Source: Gnetum montanum (Eukaryota > Streptophyta > Gnetopsida > Gnetales > Gnetaceae). Taken from it: 64,000 bases of DNA. Below are positions 36,325 through 46,348 of the stretch, in pieces. Under the pieces are notes generated by a model. It saw only the letters and a program-made list of their open reading frames with translations. It searched no databases and was not told the DNA's origin. The stretch is from NCBI GenBank assembly GCA_015680685.1, contig MNCI01028959.1:193838-257837 (forward strand), given 5' to 3'. A program made the position numbers and the translations under genes. Numbering within the stretch: position 1 is the first letter of the stretch; each line of letters opens with the position of its first letter.

Positions 36325-36329
36325 CCAGG
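36325..36329. repeat. Target-site duplication of element E (left)
   Basis: CCAGG, repeated at 45888-45892. Confidence 0.9.
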
Positions 36330-37203
36330 TGATGAGTGGCAAGGTACCCCTACACTCAACCATATGAATACGAGCGTAGCATGTGCGATCCGATCGAACT
36401 CTGTAGACTAAGTGCCTACACGCCTCATGGAACACTTAATGTTAATTATTCATTGTCTTCCCAGACTTACTTGTATTTTTCACGGTGTATTGTTAAGTAA
36501 GTCTGAGGTATATGATTTTTATAGCTTTTTCTATTTTATCTCCTATGCTAATGAGTTGAAGGGTTGAAAGACTAATTGACTAACTCTAACTAATGAACTA
36601 ATTCTAAATTAACCTAGCATCAACATCCATTCCCACTTACTGTACACACCCTAAACCGATGCAACCATGGCTACCAAATGCTAATCGTTGCTAGGATCAC
36701 CACATGTAACGCACATGCTTGAAGTAGTCGTACTAAGGCACTTAACTAGCAGAGCAGGGTTGATAAATATTTAACAACTAATAAAGCATCTAAATAATAG
36801 ATAATAAATAATAGTAAATAAAATCCTAATTACCCTATTCCATGCACTGCAAGGTTTATCCAAGAAGCTCTTCTTTATTGTCATACACAAACTTGTGTTC
36901 AGGTACAATGTTTGCTCGAATAAAGATCCGTTCACTTTAGGACTCCTACTGTGGGCACATGGGAAATATTCTATCTCTAGAGTGATCAATCTGCCAGAGT
37001 TTTCCTACTATTTAGCCTAGGATGATGAAATAAGGGAGAGCGACCTCTTATTTATAGATATGACGATGCACTGCGATATCACGTATGCAATATCAGGGGG
37101 AGGATGCGATATCGCTAACGCGATATTGCGAGTGATGCGATATCGTGACGACTGCAATATTGAGTATGCGATATCGTGGTCCATGCAATATCGCGTCCCA
37201 TCA
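36330..37203 (-). repeat. 3' LTR of element E
   Basis: 874 bp, TGATGAG...CCCATCA. The minus-strand TATA box is at 37047-37057. U3 (37058-37203) contains about eight GATATC or one-step-decayed palindromes, more than in A. The poly(A) inverted repeat is at 36871-36927. Confidence 0.92.
37047..37203 (-). promoter_or_regulatory. TATA box and expanded GATATC cluster of element E
   Basis: CTATAAATAAG at 37057-37047 is preceded in transcript sense by repeated gcgatatcgc-type palindromes at roughly 13-20 bp spacing up to the LTR end. Several have lost one CG by C-to-T change (caatatc, gatatt). Confidence 0.7.
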
Positions 37204-38853
37204 TACCCCCATGACTAAATGAAAACTCGTCCTTGAGTTCCTTACAATAATATCGGGAAGGTATGGGATTATTGACTCAAATGAAACTAATGGGATGATA
37301 TGTGAACAGATCAGCATTACAAGACACAAAAAAACTAGTGTTCATGACAACAAGAGTGAACACCTTCTTACATTGACATCAGGCCTCAATTGGTAGCTGA
37401 GAAAGAGAGAGAGAGAAAGAAGTGTTGCTGCTGCCAACGCCAAGATTTCACCTTTCGTTGTCCATCTGTAAGCACGCCATCGATCTTGCTCCTTGCATAG
37501 CTACTTCAGCACTGCTCCATTCCAAGTGTTCCTTCCAGATCCCTTCTGTTGTTGTATGATTATCATCTACACACACAACACAATCTTATATTAGCAACGG
37601 TAAATGAATCATCATGTAATTAATACCTTGCTTTGGTGTAAGGTCTATTGGCTAGGTTGTGGTATGGCTGATATGGATCTGGAGATATAATATTGATGAC
37701 TACCAAAGGTGTAGGGGTTAGGAGAAAATCGAAAAAATTGGGCCCCATACCCCCATGACTAATCCCGAACTTTTGGTCACGATAGAATGGAGAAAGAATA
37801 AGAACNTCTGGGAATGTCATTTACAACAAGAGTTAAATTCTTAACCACAAGAATTTACCAAAAGGAAAACAATGCGTCAACCAAAATATACACTAATGAT
37901 ACAACTGGAAATGAGGTGAACAATGGAGAGAAGGATGGAGAGAAGAGAATGGAATGGAATCCCAAGAACAAGGTGGTGTACAGCCCCTTATGTGTTTCAT
38001 GATTAATGTGACTCAGCAAATCTCATTCCAAGTCTGGCCTCAAACCAACCACATCCAGTGAATTCACATCAATGCATTTGGTCAATCCATCCCCTTGAAG
38101 TAACAAGAACGCCTTCTCCAAGAGCCACCGCCATTCCAATGAAACAAGAAGGAGATAATGGGAAGGGAGAAGGGCCTTAGTTAGAGGAAATATTTTGGGT
38201 TTCATAACTAGTGCTTGTAGCCCAAGGGATTATTTTTTCTAAGGGGTGTGCTTTGAATTCTCACTTTTTTTGTGTTTTTTGTTTTTATGTGTGAGAACCA
38301 CACCATGCAAAGACTTTGTTATTTTTATTGCTCAACTTCCCGATAATTGGGTAATGTCGAAGCAGCAAGAAAACTCAAGAAGAACACATCCAAGCACCCA
38401 AGAGAATGGCCAACACAAATGCATCAAGTTCACTTGAAGTCACACCCTTTGCAATCCTTGAGTCCTTCCGTAGTTTCAGAAATGCCCAGTCACCGATTTG
38501 TTAAAGTTCTTATTAGAAAGGGACTGTACATTTCCAAGCCAAGAGAGACCATAGAATTTGTGGATGGATGGATGAAGTGAACTCATTGCCTGCCATATCA
38601 AAAGAAACATACCTTAGTATCAACATCATGACTTAAAGGTAAAAACCAAACATTAGCAATCAATATGAAAACAATTCATACCATCATGAAGAACACTTAT
38701 TAGGTGACAAACTTACAAGGTGGATAACACACGCACACATACACAAAAAAATGAAAAAGTGTAACGATGTTCAAAAACAAAAAAAAAAGTTAAGGAAATT
38801 TGTAAAACAAAAATGTGCAAAAAAAAATCAAAAAGATTGAGGGCCTCCAATGA
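37204..38853 (-). other. Non-coding 3' region of element E
   Basis: It matches the 3' region of A. The polypurine-tract motif (minus strand TAGTCATGGGGGTATG) adjoins the LTR at 37204 and recurs almost unchanged at 37748-37768. The N at 37805 replaces about 200 bp present in A (about 2340-2549). A short minus-strand peptide at 38023-38205 ends NSLDVVGLRPDLE, similar to A. Nothing else is recognised. Confidence 0.7.
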
Positions 38854-40053
38854 TCAGCATAGGTGGCCATCTCCCCCATGACTGAATTGTAAGGGAGAGA
38901 TCCAAAATAGAGAGTGAGGTTGCCTGCTAGTGGAGGTGTGATTTGTACTGGTTTTTTTTTGTTCACAAAAAGATTTTGTTTGTTGTACATTAACCAATAA
39001 CCTTTTATCCAGGCTTTCAAGCTTGTATATCATCATGGCTCCAGAGGGGAAGGTTGTATGAATAATATAGGATCCTTCCCATAATGTTTGAAATTTTGTA
39101 TGTTGTGGTACATGCATGGGATTCCAGTAAAGGACCTTGTCTCCTAGTTGGTACCTAAACCTTCGAATTCTTAAGTCATGATGTTGTTTACTATGTGCCT
39201 TGTGTAACTCATTTAACGATAGTGCAACCAATCTATTCTCATCTAGCATGTTTAGAGTTTCCAACCGTTGTTTTGGTGCTAGGTTGAGGTCCAGGTGAAG
39301 GTCGCAAGCCATGGATAGTGTACGGAGCTCATTCTATATAGGGAGCTTTGGTAGTTTCCCATACACTAACTCATAGGGAGAATAGCCTATAGCAAGCTTC
39401 CAAGTTGAGCGGTACACCCAGAGAGCGTCATTTAGTTTCATTCTCCAATCTCGCCTAAATTTGCTAATCATTCTCATTAATATTCTTGTAATCTCCCAAT
39501 TAGTAACCTCAGCTTGGCCATTAGCTTGGGGATGGTAAGGTGTGATCAATTTATGCTCAACCCCTAAGCGTTGCATCAATTTGCGAAAGGTTGCACCCGT
39601 AAAATGTGTTCCATTATCATAGATGAGTGCACGCAGCATACCAACCCTATTTACGATTTGTTGTTGTACAAATCGTGTATCCGTGAATGATGTCCAGTCT
39701 ATTACTATGGTTGCTTCAGCCCATTTGGTTAAATAATCAACAGCAATGATGATATATTCTTTTCCATTGCACATCGGTGTAATAGGCCCCATAAAATCTA
39801 TTCCCTAGATATCGAAGGATTCCAAAGGTTGAATCCTTTGTTGCTGATCCTCCATTCTAGTAGTCATTCCACCATCATGTTGGCAACATTCACAAGATTG
39901 GGTAAAATGATGGGCATCCCAAAATAGTGTTGTCCAATAATATCCTGCAAGCAGGACCTCGGTAGTCATTTGTCTTCCAACATAGTGACCCCCACAGGGG
40001 CCCTCATGAGCATCCTGGAGAACTTTTAATTGATCCTTATCAGGCATGCACCA
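38854..40053 (-). pseudogene. Element E integrase
   Basis: The zinc-binding domain is complete: HEGPCGGHYVGRQMTTEVLL, then CECCQHDGG. The core has all three acidic residues: AVDYLTKWAEA, IYDNGTHFTG and NGQAEVTNWEI. The C-terminal part shows LGDKVLYWN, WEGSYIIHTTFPSGA and LLVNVQQTKSF, ending SHGGDGHLC with its stop at 38854. One frame break lies near 39800 and another near 39320. Otherwise this is the best-preserved integrase in the window. Confidence 0.92.
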
Positions 40054-40656
40054 TCAAACCAAGCCATCAGGATAGACTTTATAGAGTTGTCCCTTGATTT
40101 CCATGAAGTACTTGGTTTTGTGAAGAAACCGTTGTTTCTTCCTAAAGTCCAACCCCTGTGGTGTTTGTTGGGAAATGAGATAAGTAAGAATGCTACTATA
40201 CCAATTTATTTCCATGGGTTGATCATTTACTACACTGGAAAAGAGAGTTTCATCAGGAAAATGGTTAGATACAGTATATTCATCCTCTTTGCTATCCCAA
40301 CATAACCGAGATAGGTGATCTGCAACTACATTATTGGTGCCTTTGCGATCTACTATTGTTAAATCGAACTCTTGAAGAATTACCAACCAACATATGATAC
40401 GTGCGCTAACTGTTTCCTTGTTCATAAGGAACCTAATTGCACTATGATTTGTATGGGTGTATACTTTGTAGCCCAATACATAGTTCCTAAATTTGTCTAG
40501 TGCAAACACTACAGCCATTAATTCCTTTTTCGTAGTCATGTAGTTGAGTTGTGCACCGGTGATACTCTTACTGGCATAGTGGATATAATAAGGTTGTTTT
40601 TGTTCATCTAATTGTGTTAGTATGGCTCCTAAGGCATAATTAGATGCGTCAGTCAT
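40054..40656 (-). CDS. Element E RNase H (open 200-residue stretch)
   Basis: An uninterrupted RNase H frame that removes template RNA during reverse transcription. It starts TDASNYALGAILTQLDE (first Asp), then KKELMAVVFALDKFR (Glu), then THTNHSAIRFL where the usual Asp (THTDHS) is Asn, and ends NNVVADHLSRL. The Asn is a G-to-A change that should abolish activity even though the frame is open. It is part of the pol polyprotein rather than a separate gene. Confidence 0.85.
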   Translation of the reverse strand: MTDASNYALGAILTQLDEQKQPYYIHYASKSITGAQLNYMTTKKELMAVVFALDKFRNYVLGYKVYTHTNHSAIRFLMNKETVSARIICWLVILQEFDLTIVDRKGTNNVVADHLSRLCWDSKEDEYTVSNHFPDETLFSSVVNDQPMEINWYSSILTYLISQQTPQGLDFRKKQRFLHKTKYFMEIKGQLYKVYPDGLV

Positions 40657-40659
40657 GAT

Positions 40660-41534
40660 ATGGAACGGCTTGGACCAGTCAAGGGCTTATAGAATGGGAG
40701 TTTCCACAATCCTGTGTTTGAGAAGTTGGAATGCTCGTTCACATTCCCTGGTCCATTTGAATGGTGCATCTTTTTTCATTAATTCCACCAATGGCTTGGC
40801 AATTTTGGAGAATTTCTTGATAAATCTCCTGTAGTAGCCAGTGTGTCTAAGGAATGATTGAATGTCTTTGACAGTTTCTGGTTGTCGGGTAATTCCTTGG
40901 ATGACTTTAATTTTTTCCGAATCCACCTCTATTCCTGATTGTAAAATTTTATGTCCCAGTACTACGCCCTCTTGAACTATCAAATGGATTTTCTTTTAGT
41001 TGAGCTTTAGGTTGGTTTCAACACATCATTTCAATACTTGCTCTAACCGGTCAAGGGCTTGATCAAAGCTCATCCCATAAGTGGAAAGTTGTCCATAAAG
41101 ACTTCTACTCTGTTACCTATTTGTTGTTGAAATATGCTTAGAACAAATCATTGGAATGTGTCAAGGGCATTGCACAAGCCAAAAGGCATTTGTTTGTATG
41201 CAAACGTTCCCCAAGGACTGGTGAACATTGTTTTGGCTTGGTCTTCTAGTGCGATTCGTATTTGATTGTACCCACTATACCCATCTAGAAAACTGTAATA
41301 GCGATGCCCTGCTATAGTGTCTAAGACTTGGTCAACAAATGGCAATGGGAAGTGATCTTTGTATGTTGCCATATTCAATAGCCTAAAGTCTATACATACC
41401 CTCCATTTGCCTCCTTTTTTTGGTATGATTACAAGAGGACTAACACATTCGCTATCAGCAATGGGGTAAATGAACCCAACCTTGAGAAGTTGCTCTATCT
41501 CCTCTTTCACTATTTGTTTTAACTTCAGGTTCAA
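40660..41534 (-). pseudogene. Element E reverse transcriptase
   Basis: Fingers and palm are open for 128 residues (41148-41534): KEEIEQLLKVGFIYPI, IIPKKGGKWRVCIDFRLLN, YSFLDGYSGYNQIRIAL, MPFGLCNA. The catalytic box near 41080 reads FMDNF instead of FMDDF, and a missing base there shifts the frame. The thumb and connection follow at 40687-40983 (GHKILQSGIEVDSEKI, FLRHTGYYRRFIKKFS, APFKWTRECERAFQLLK). Confidence 0.9.
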
Positions 41535-41951
41535 TCACCTCTGTAGTTGCTTGCGAGGCTTCATGGAGTGGTTCGTGTAAATCCTATGCTGGCATATCCT
41601 AGGATCTATTCCAGTTAGTTCAAGGTATGACCAGGCAAAGGTTGTTGACCACTTATTTATCACCTTCAGCAAACTCTCTTTTTGCTTGGGGGCAAGCTTT
41701 ACATTGATAATTACTGGTTTTTCATTTTTAAGGGTCATGTATTCCAAACCAGTGGGCAACGATTTTAAATCTAGGGGCTCTTGTTTAAACTTCTCAGGAA
41801 TCTCCAACTTCCCCCAGTTAATTTTTTTAGGGTTAAGGGCTGGAAGTTGGCCACGGACCTGCTCAAGTGCATCCATGCTTTCAACGTAAGTAGTCGTTAT
41901 CCCCTCAGTCAGTTCCATGCATGTCATTGAATTGTTCTCTTGGTCAGCCAT
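41535..41951 (-). CDS. Element E protease-RT linker (open stretch)
   Basis: A 138-residue open segment of the pol polyprotein. It includes GKLEIPEKFKQEPLDLKSLP, VIINVKLAPKQKESLLKVI and TTFAWSYLELTGIDPRICQH, the last being the conserved lead-in to Ty3 RT (FAWSYxExxGIDPxIxxH). It flows into RT after one stop. There is no separate function. Confidence 0.8.
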   Translation of the reverse strand: MADQENNSMTCMELTEGITTTYVESMDALEQVRGQLPALNPKKINWGKLEIPEKFKQEPLDLKSLPTGLEYMTLKNEKPVIINVKLAPKQKESLLKVINKWSTTFAWSYLELTGIDPRICQHRIYTNHSMKPRKQLQR

Positions 41952-42059
41952 CAGCCACTGGGTGTTTTCTTGTCATGTGGCTGCTACATATAGGAACTTT
42001 TTATATCGATGTCTTGTGCACACCGATTGCATGCAAGCAATGTTAAACTCCACATTACC

Positions 42060-42880
42060 CATGATTTCTACACGCAATGGCACCCTGTGTCACTATATGG
42101 GATACATGGAACTTTCTTCTTCTCAATCTTTCCAAAGGTATTTTTCTTGGATATTTCTAGGGAAATATTGTGAATTCCTAGGCGCACGTCTACTATGCTC
42201 AACCATTTCCTTCCCATTATTATCAGGAAGTCCCCTTTGTCATTATTTATTTGGATCACCAGGAAATCAGCCGAGTATGACCAACCACCTATGGTGGTGA
42301 CAATGTCCTCAACCTATCCCAAAGGGACAGTGATGGACTGGTCACCCAACTCTAAGCAAATATTTCTCTTCTTGAGTGGAGGCAAGTTCCAGGTTTTATA
42401 TAATTCTTGTGAAATTAAGTTGACTCTAGAGCCTGAGTCCAGAAGAGCCTTATGAGGTTCATTCCCAGTGACTTGGAGATAGATTAGGGGGCTTCCAGGA
42501 TCAAAGAATTTCTTGGGAAGGTGGCCTACCTTAATCCAGTTGGTAACAGTATGTGTTAACATAACCATGTGCATTTGCCTTAGTTTTTTGTTTGAAGGAG
42601 GTCCCGAAACCTTATTTGGTATGGAGGTGTTTAGATGTTCAACCGTTTGTGAAGGTGAGAGCTTGGTTGGATTGTTGGTCCTAAAGAAAGGTCTTTTTGG
42701 CATATGATTGTTAGAACCAACTGAGAATTGAGGATTGGGAGCCCTCGTGATATCGGGTTGTTGCAGTTGAGTGGGAAATACCTTAGGCTTTGTTGGAGCG
42801 GTTGGTGGTGGAGCTACCAGCATAAGAGATGTGGATGGATTTGGAGGATAGTATGGGTATGGAGTGTCTCCCAAAGGAGA
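42060..42880 (-). pseudogene. Element E aspartic protease with proline-rich lead
   Basis: It starts GDTPYPYYPPNPST (proline-rich), then NKKLRQMHMVMLTHTVTNWI, the active site ALLDSGSRVNLISQELY (about 42420-42470), and after one stop FLIIMGRKWLSIVD (about 42190-42240). The domain closes with EKKKVPCIPYSDTGCH. The DSG triplet is intact; one stop within the domain breaks it. Confidence 0.88.
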
Positions 42881-43139
42881 AGGAGTCCTAAAATACTCCT
42901 AAACTTTTTAGTAACGTGGTGAGTTTATGTGACCCATAGAGTCATTTGGAGAAACCAACTGTTGCACATAATAGCCATAAGGATCAGGTTGCCGGTAAGG
43001 GTACTATTGTGTCGGTGGTGGAATCCCCCATGACTGTGGGTGTTGCCACTGTTGATGTTATCCAATAAATTGTGGTGGAGTTCCACTTGGATAGTACATT
43101 AATGATTGGTGGAACTACCTTAGGTTACTTTGAGGATAA

Positions 43140-45060
43140 GGTAACCTTCGAGGTGTTTTCCATTTGTTGAGTCTTGGGTTGAGTGCATACACCCCAGACT
43201 CTTGTAGGTGTGAGATGATTGGACAACATCCCTTAGGATGATCATAGTGGCAGATCTCACATCCACCATCATTGTCTGTGTCTGAATCCAAAACCTCATC
43301 AGAGATAGTAATTTTCCCCTTACCCTTGTTATGTGCAGGCCCTAACTCTCTTCGATTTGTCTTGTCCTTGTCACTACTTCATTCCTCCTTAGACTCCTCT
43401 ACGATTTTCAAGACAGTTTCAAGTCTGGAGTCTAAGGAATCCCATAGTTGATCCACCTTAGCCAATACTTTTATTGTTAGTTTTTGAATTGGAAAGGTTT
43501 TTATATTCACCAACTCTTCAAGTGGTGACTCATCCTCTTCATCACAAAATTTCACTCCCTTCTTTCGAAGGAAAGGATCACGGTTGTATTCTTCCATACT
43601 TTCTCTTTTTCGTAGTTTACTTTCTTCTTTTTCTACTTGTTTCAACAAGTGATGAACTTCATGGGCTCTAAGTTCTGATAATATTCCTTGGCCATAAGTC
43701 CCAAGGGTTCTCCTAGTTTCATACCTATCTTGCTATGCATAACCATGGCCCAGGCAACGATGTAACAATGTGTAGTAGTGGCCCATGGCAGCATCCAAGG
43801 GTTCATGAGTACCTTGCTTCCATCCTTGGATCTGCTTACACAAATTAGACACTTTAGATTACGTTTGATATTTATCGTTGAAGAGTTCTAGCATCGTACT
43901 CCACCTCCTAATGGTTTCCGGTTCCAAGGACTGGTACCAACTCTCTGCTTCCTTGGTGAGTATCCTGGGAAATAACTTTAGTTTCTACCACTCATTTTCT
44001 ATGTTTTGCAAGGCACAAGCATCGTGGAATGCCTGTAAATGATTTTGTGGATCAGTGTTGTATCCCCCCTCAAAGCATGAGACATTATTCATGTCTAAGC
44101 GTTTGATCCGACTATCTTTTAAATGCCTTGTTGGAATTCTCACAGCCTCTGTTATATTGAGCATACTTCAGGTGACAAGTAGGAGCTCTTCATGATCATC
44201 TCTTTCATGATGCCTATGATGTCTACGTTGTTCTCTACTTTCCCTTCGTTCATGCCCTTGTCCTCTCTCTTGACTCTCTCATCAAGGTCTCTCATTTTGC
44301 CTACCTCTATCCTCACCGTTATGCTTATGGTGATTGTGCCCAGATGTGGAAGGAGAGGGTGAATGATGTGAAGAAGGGGAAGAATAAGGATAATCATCAC
44401 CATGACGATGTTTCTTGCCTTCTCTTCTGTGGCTTCGACCCCAATCATGATGAAGATCTGAGTGCCCATCCTTGTCATGTGTTGTTGTTCCCTCAGTGAA
44501 TAGTTGGTGTTCATGGGGATCAGAACCAGGGTGATGTATCATTGATCATAGGGTCTGATACCCCACCTCCTCACTATCATTAGGAGGAGGAACATCTTTC
44601 GATAGAGAACCCGTTATAAGTGGTTCGCCATCTCCGATTTCACTTAGGACATGTGAGACCTCTTTGCCCTTTAATAGTGTATGTTGGCTCTCCTGCCTTG
44701 AGTCCCTCATACATTGTGCTTCTATGGGATGATAATCCCTTATATCAAAGTCTCCTATAATGTATTTAGCATAGAGCTGAGTCATGCTGATCTGTGCCAA
44801 AGCATGGAGGAGCATGTTGGAGACTGATCGATCTAGAGGTAACACGATGTTACCTTGCAAATCTCTCCATCACAGTTATTCATCTTGATGGAGGATAAAG
44901 GTAAAGTCTGGTATGTACTCATCGGGATGAGTATGTACCACTCCGTATTGTTGAGGAACTGGCAGATTTAGCTTATGTGTTTTTGATTGTCAACTGTTCT
45001 TTGTATTGTCCCTAGGTGGTGAGTTGCTCCTGTGAGAAGAAGAAGAAGAAATTATGTCTT
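43140..45060 (-). pseudogene. Element E gag
   Basis: The frame is traceable from ISSSSSHRSNSPPR (45050; the ATG of A is ATT here) through a segment at 44546-44860 (SNMLLHALAQISMTQLYAKY) and a His/Asp-rich segment at 44282-44542. The capsid core at 43900-44140 shows GGYNTDPQNHLQAFHDACAL, FPRILTKEAESWYQSLEP and FNDKYQT. A charged coil follows at 43400-43660. The C-terminus has CEICHYDHPKGCCP (about 43223-43261), a zinc-knuckle-like motif with unusual spacing. A few stops and shifts. Confidence 0.85.
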
Positions 45061-45195
45061 ATCGATGTGCTAATTAACCATTATATAATTTTCCTTTTAA
45101 TTAACCCTAAGGGTTCATTTAAGCTCCCAACAATGTGAGTGATTTTCTTTGTTCTACTTAGCACATAAACACTTAGTCCTCGGCAACAGTGTCAA
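45061..45195 (-). promoter_or_regulatory. Primer-binding site and leader of element E
   Basis: Next to the LTR the minus strand reads TTGACACTGTTGCCGAGGAC, a decayed version of the tRNA-Asp-type site seen in A. The leader up to gag is about 135 bp. Confidence 0.75.
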
Positions 45196-45887
45196 TGATG
45201 AGTGGCAAGGTACCCCTACACTCAACCATACGAATACGAGCNATGATTTTTATAGCTTTTTCTGTTTTATCTCCTATGCTAATGAGTTGAAGGGTTGAAA
45301 GACTAATTGACTAACTCTAACTAATGAACTAAGTCTAAATTAACCTAGCATCAGCATCCATTCCCACTTACCGTACACACCTTGAACCGATGCAACTGTG
45401 GCTACCAAATGCTAATCGTTGTTGGGATCACCACGCGTAATGCACGTGCTCGAAGTGGTCGTACTGAGGCACTTAACTAGAAGAGAAGGGTTGAGAAAGA
45501 TTTAACAACTAATAAAGCATCTAAATAATAGATAATAAATAATAGTAAATAAAATCCAAATTAACCTATTCCATGCACTACAAGGTTTATCCAAGAAGCT
45601 CGTCTTTATTGCTATACACAAACTTGTGTTCAGGTACAATGTTTACTCGAATAAAGATCCGTTCACTTTAGGACTCCTACTGTGGGCACATGGAAAATAT
45701 TCTATCTCTGGAGTGATCAATCTGCCAAATTTTCCCTACTATTTAGCCTAGGATGATGAAACAAGGGAGAGTCGCCTCTTATTTATAGATATGACGGCGA
45801 ACCGTGATATCGCGTACGCGATATCGCGGGGGAGGATGTGATATCGCGACAACCACGATATCGTGTATGCAATATCACATCCCATCA
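45196..45887 (-). repeat. 5' LTR of element E (with assembly gap)
   Basis: 692 bp as given. The N at 45242 joins cgaatacgagc directly to atgatttttatag, which in the other LTR are 136 bp apart (36376-36511), so sequence is missing rather than deleted in nature. TATA box at 45778-45788; GATATC cluster at 45806-45876. Confidence 0.88.
45242..45242. other. N: collapsed assembly gap
   Basis: Comparison with 36330-37203 shows about 136 bp missing here. The N at 37805 likewise replaces about 200 bp. The N at 14852 looks like a single unread base. Confidence 0.8.
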
Positions 45888-45892
45888 CCAGG
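45888..45892. repeat. Target-site duplication of element E (right)
   Basis: CCAGG, identical to 36325-36329. Confidence 0.9.
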
Positions 45893-46343
45893 GTAGAAGA
45901 ATTGCATACTAGTCTAATTTTTGGAGCTTTCTATCCTTTTTTTTGTTATAGTAACATTTTGAATCATTTTTCAATTTAACTCAACTAGAAATTACACAGG
46001 ATACACTCATTGTTGTGATTTTTTTTCTTTGTAGATTTCACAATACATTTTTTTCTATAAAACTATCATTTTTCATCCTTCTCAATAAGCCCAATTTCAT
46101 GATATTGTAGAAATAATCCATTAACAAAGAACAATTTTTCTTTAGAGCCCTTGAACCTCATCATAACAGTTAGTATAAAATGGATTGAATGATATCAATG
46201 ATGATATTTTGGACTACCATGAAAAGAAGCTGTAAATTTACTTCTCATCTAACTTCTTAGTTAAATCAATCTTATCAATCTCATTTATTTTAAATTGTAT
46301 TAGCTTCAACTACTATTCCATGGAATGGTTTAATGTGACAACA

Positions 46344-46348
46344 CTAGG
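46344..46348. repeat. Target-site duplication of insertion H (right)
   Basis: CTAGG, identical to 33754-33758. Confidence 0.85.

Larger units (their letters stand above)
36330..45887 (-). mobile_element. Element E: nearly complete Ty3/Gypsy LTR retrotransposon, same family as A
   Basis: It is flanked by CCAGG and bounded by LTRs 36330-37203 and 45196-45887. The minus-strand order is gag, protease, RT, RNase H, integrase, 3' region. Its open stretches are longer than in A (for example RNase H, 200 residues, and a 186-residue protease part). Its LTRs differ at only about one base in fourteen by eye, so it is younger than A. Two N characters (37805, 45242) stand for missing sequence. It is inserted in H. 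Confidence 0.95.
33759..46343 (-). mobile_element. Insertion H (about 3.0 kb without nested E), probably a solo LTR
   Basis: It begins TGTTGGCAACC and ends GTGACAACA, giving TGTTG...CAACA inverted ends, with a CTAGG duplication. Removing element E leaves 2571 + 451 bp. A strong minus-strand TATA box lies at 34901-34912. I see no RT, transposase or paired internal LTR. The parsimonious reading is one long solo LTR on the minus strand; a non-autonomous element is the alternative. Short frames on either strand (for example 35180-35377 plus, 35354-35575 minus) match nothing I recognise. Confidence 0.65.

Noticed and set aside
40054-40656. Open 200-codon frame as evidence of an active element
   Set aside because: A catalytic Asp is Asn, and the neighbouring RT has FMDN plus a frameshift.
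33759-46343. H as a cut-and-paste DNA transposon
   Set aside because: Inverted ends are only about 5 bp, the duplication is 5 bp, there is a TATA box, and no transposase is visible. LTR-type origin is simpler, though not proven.
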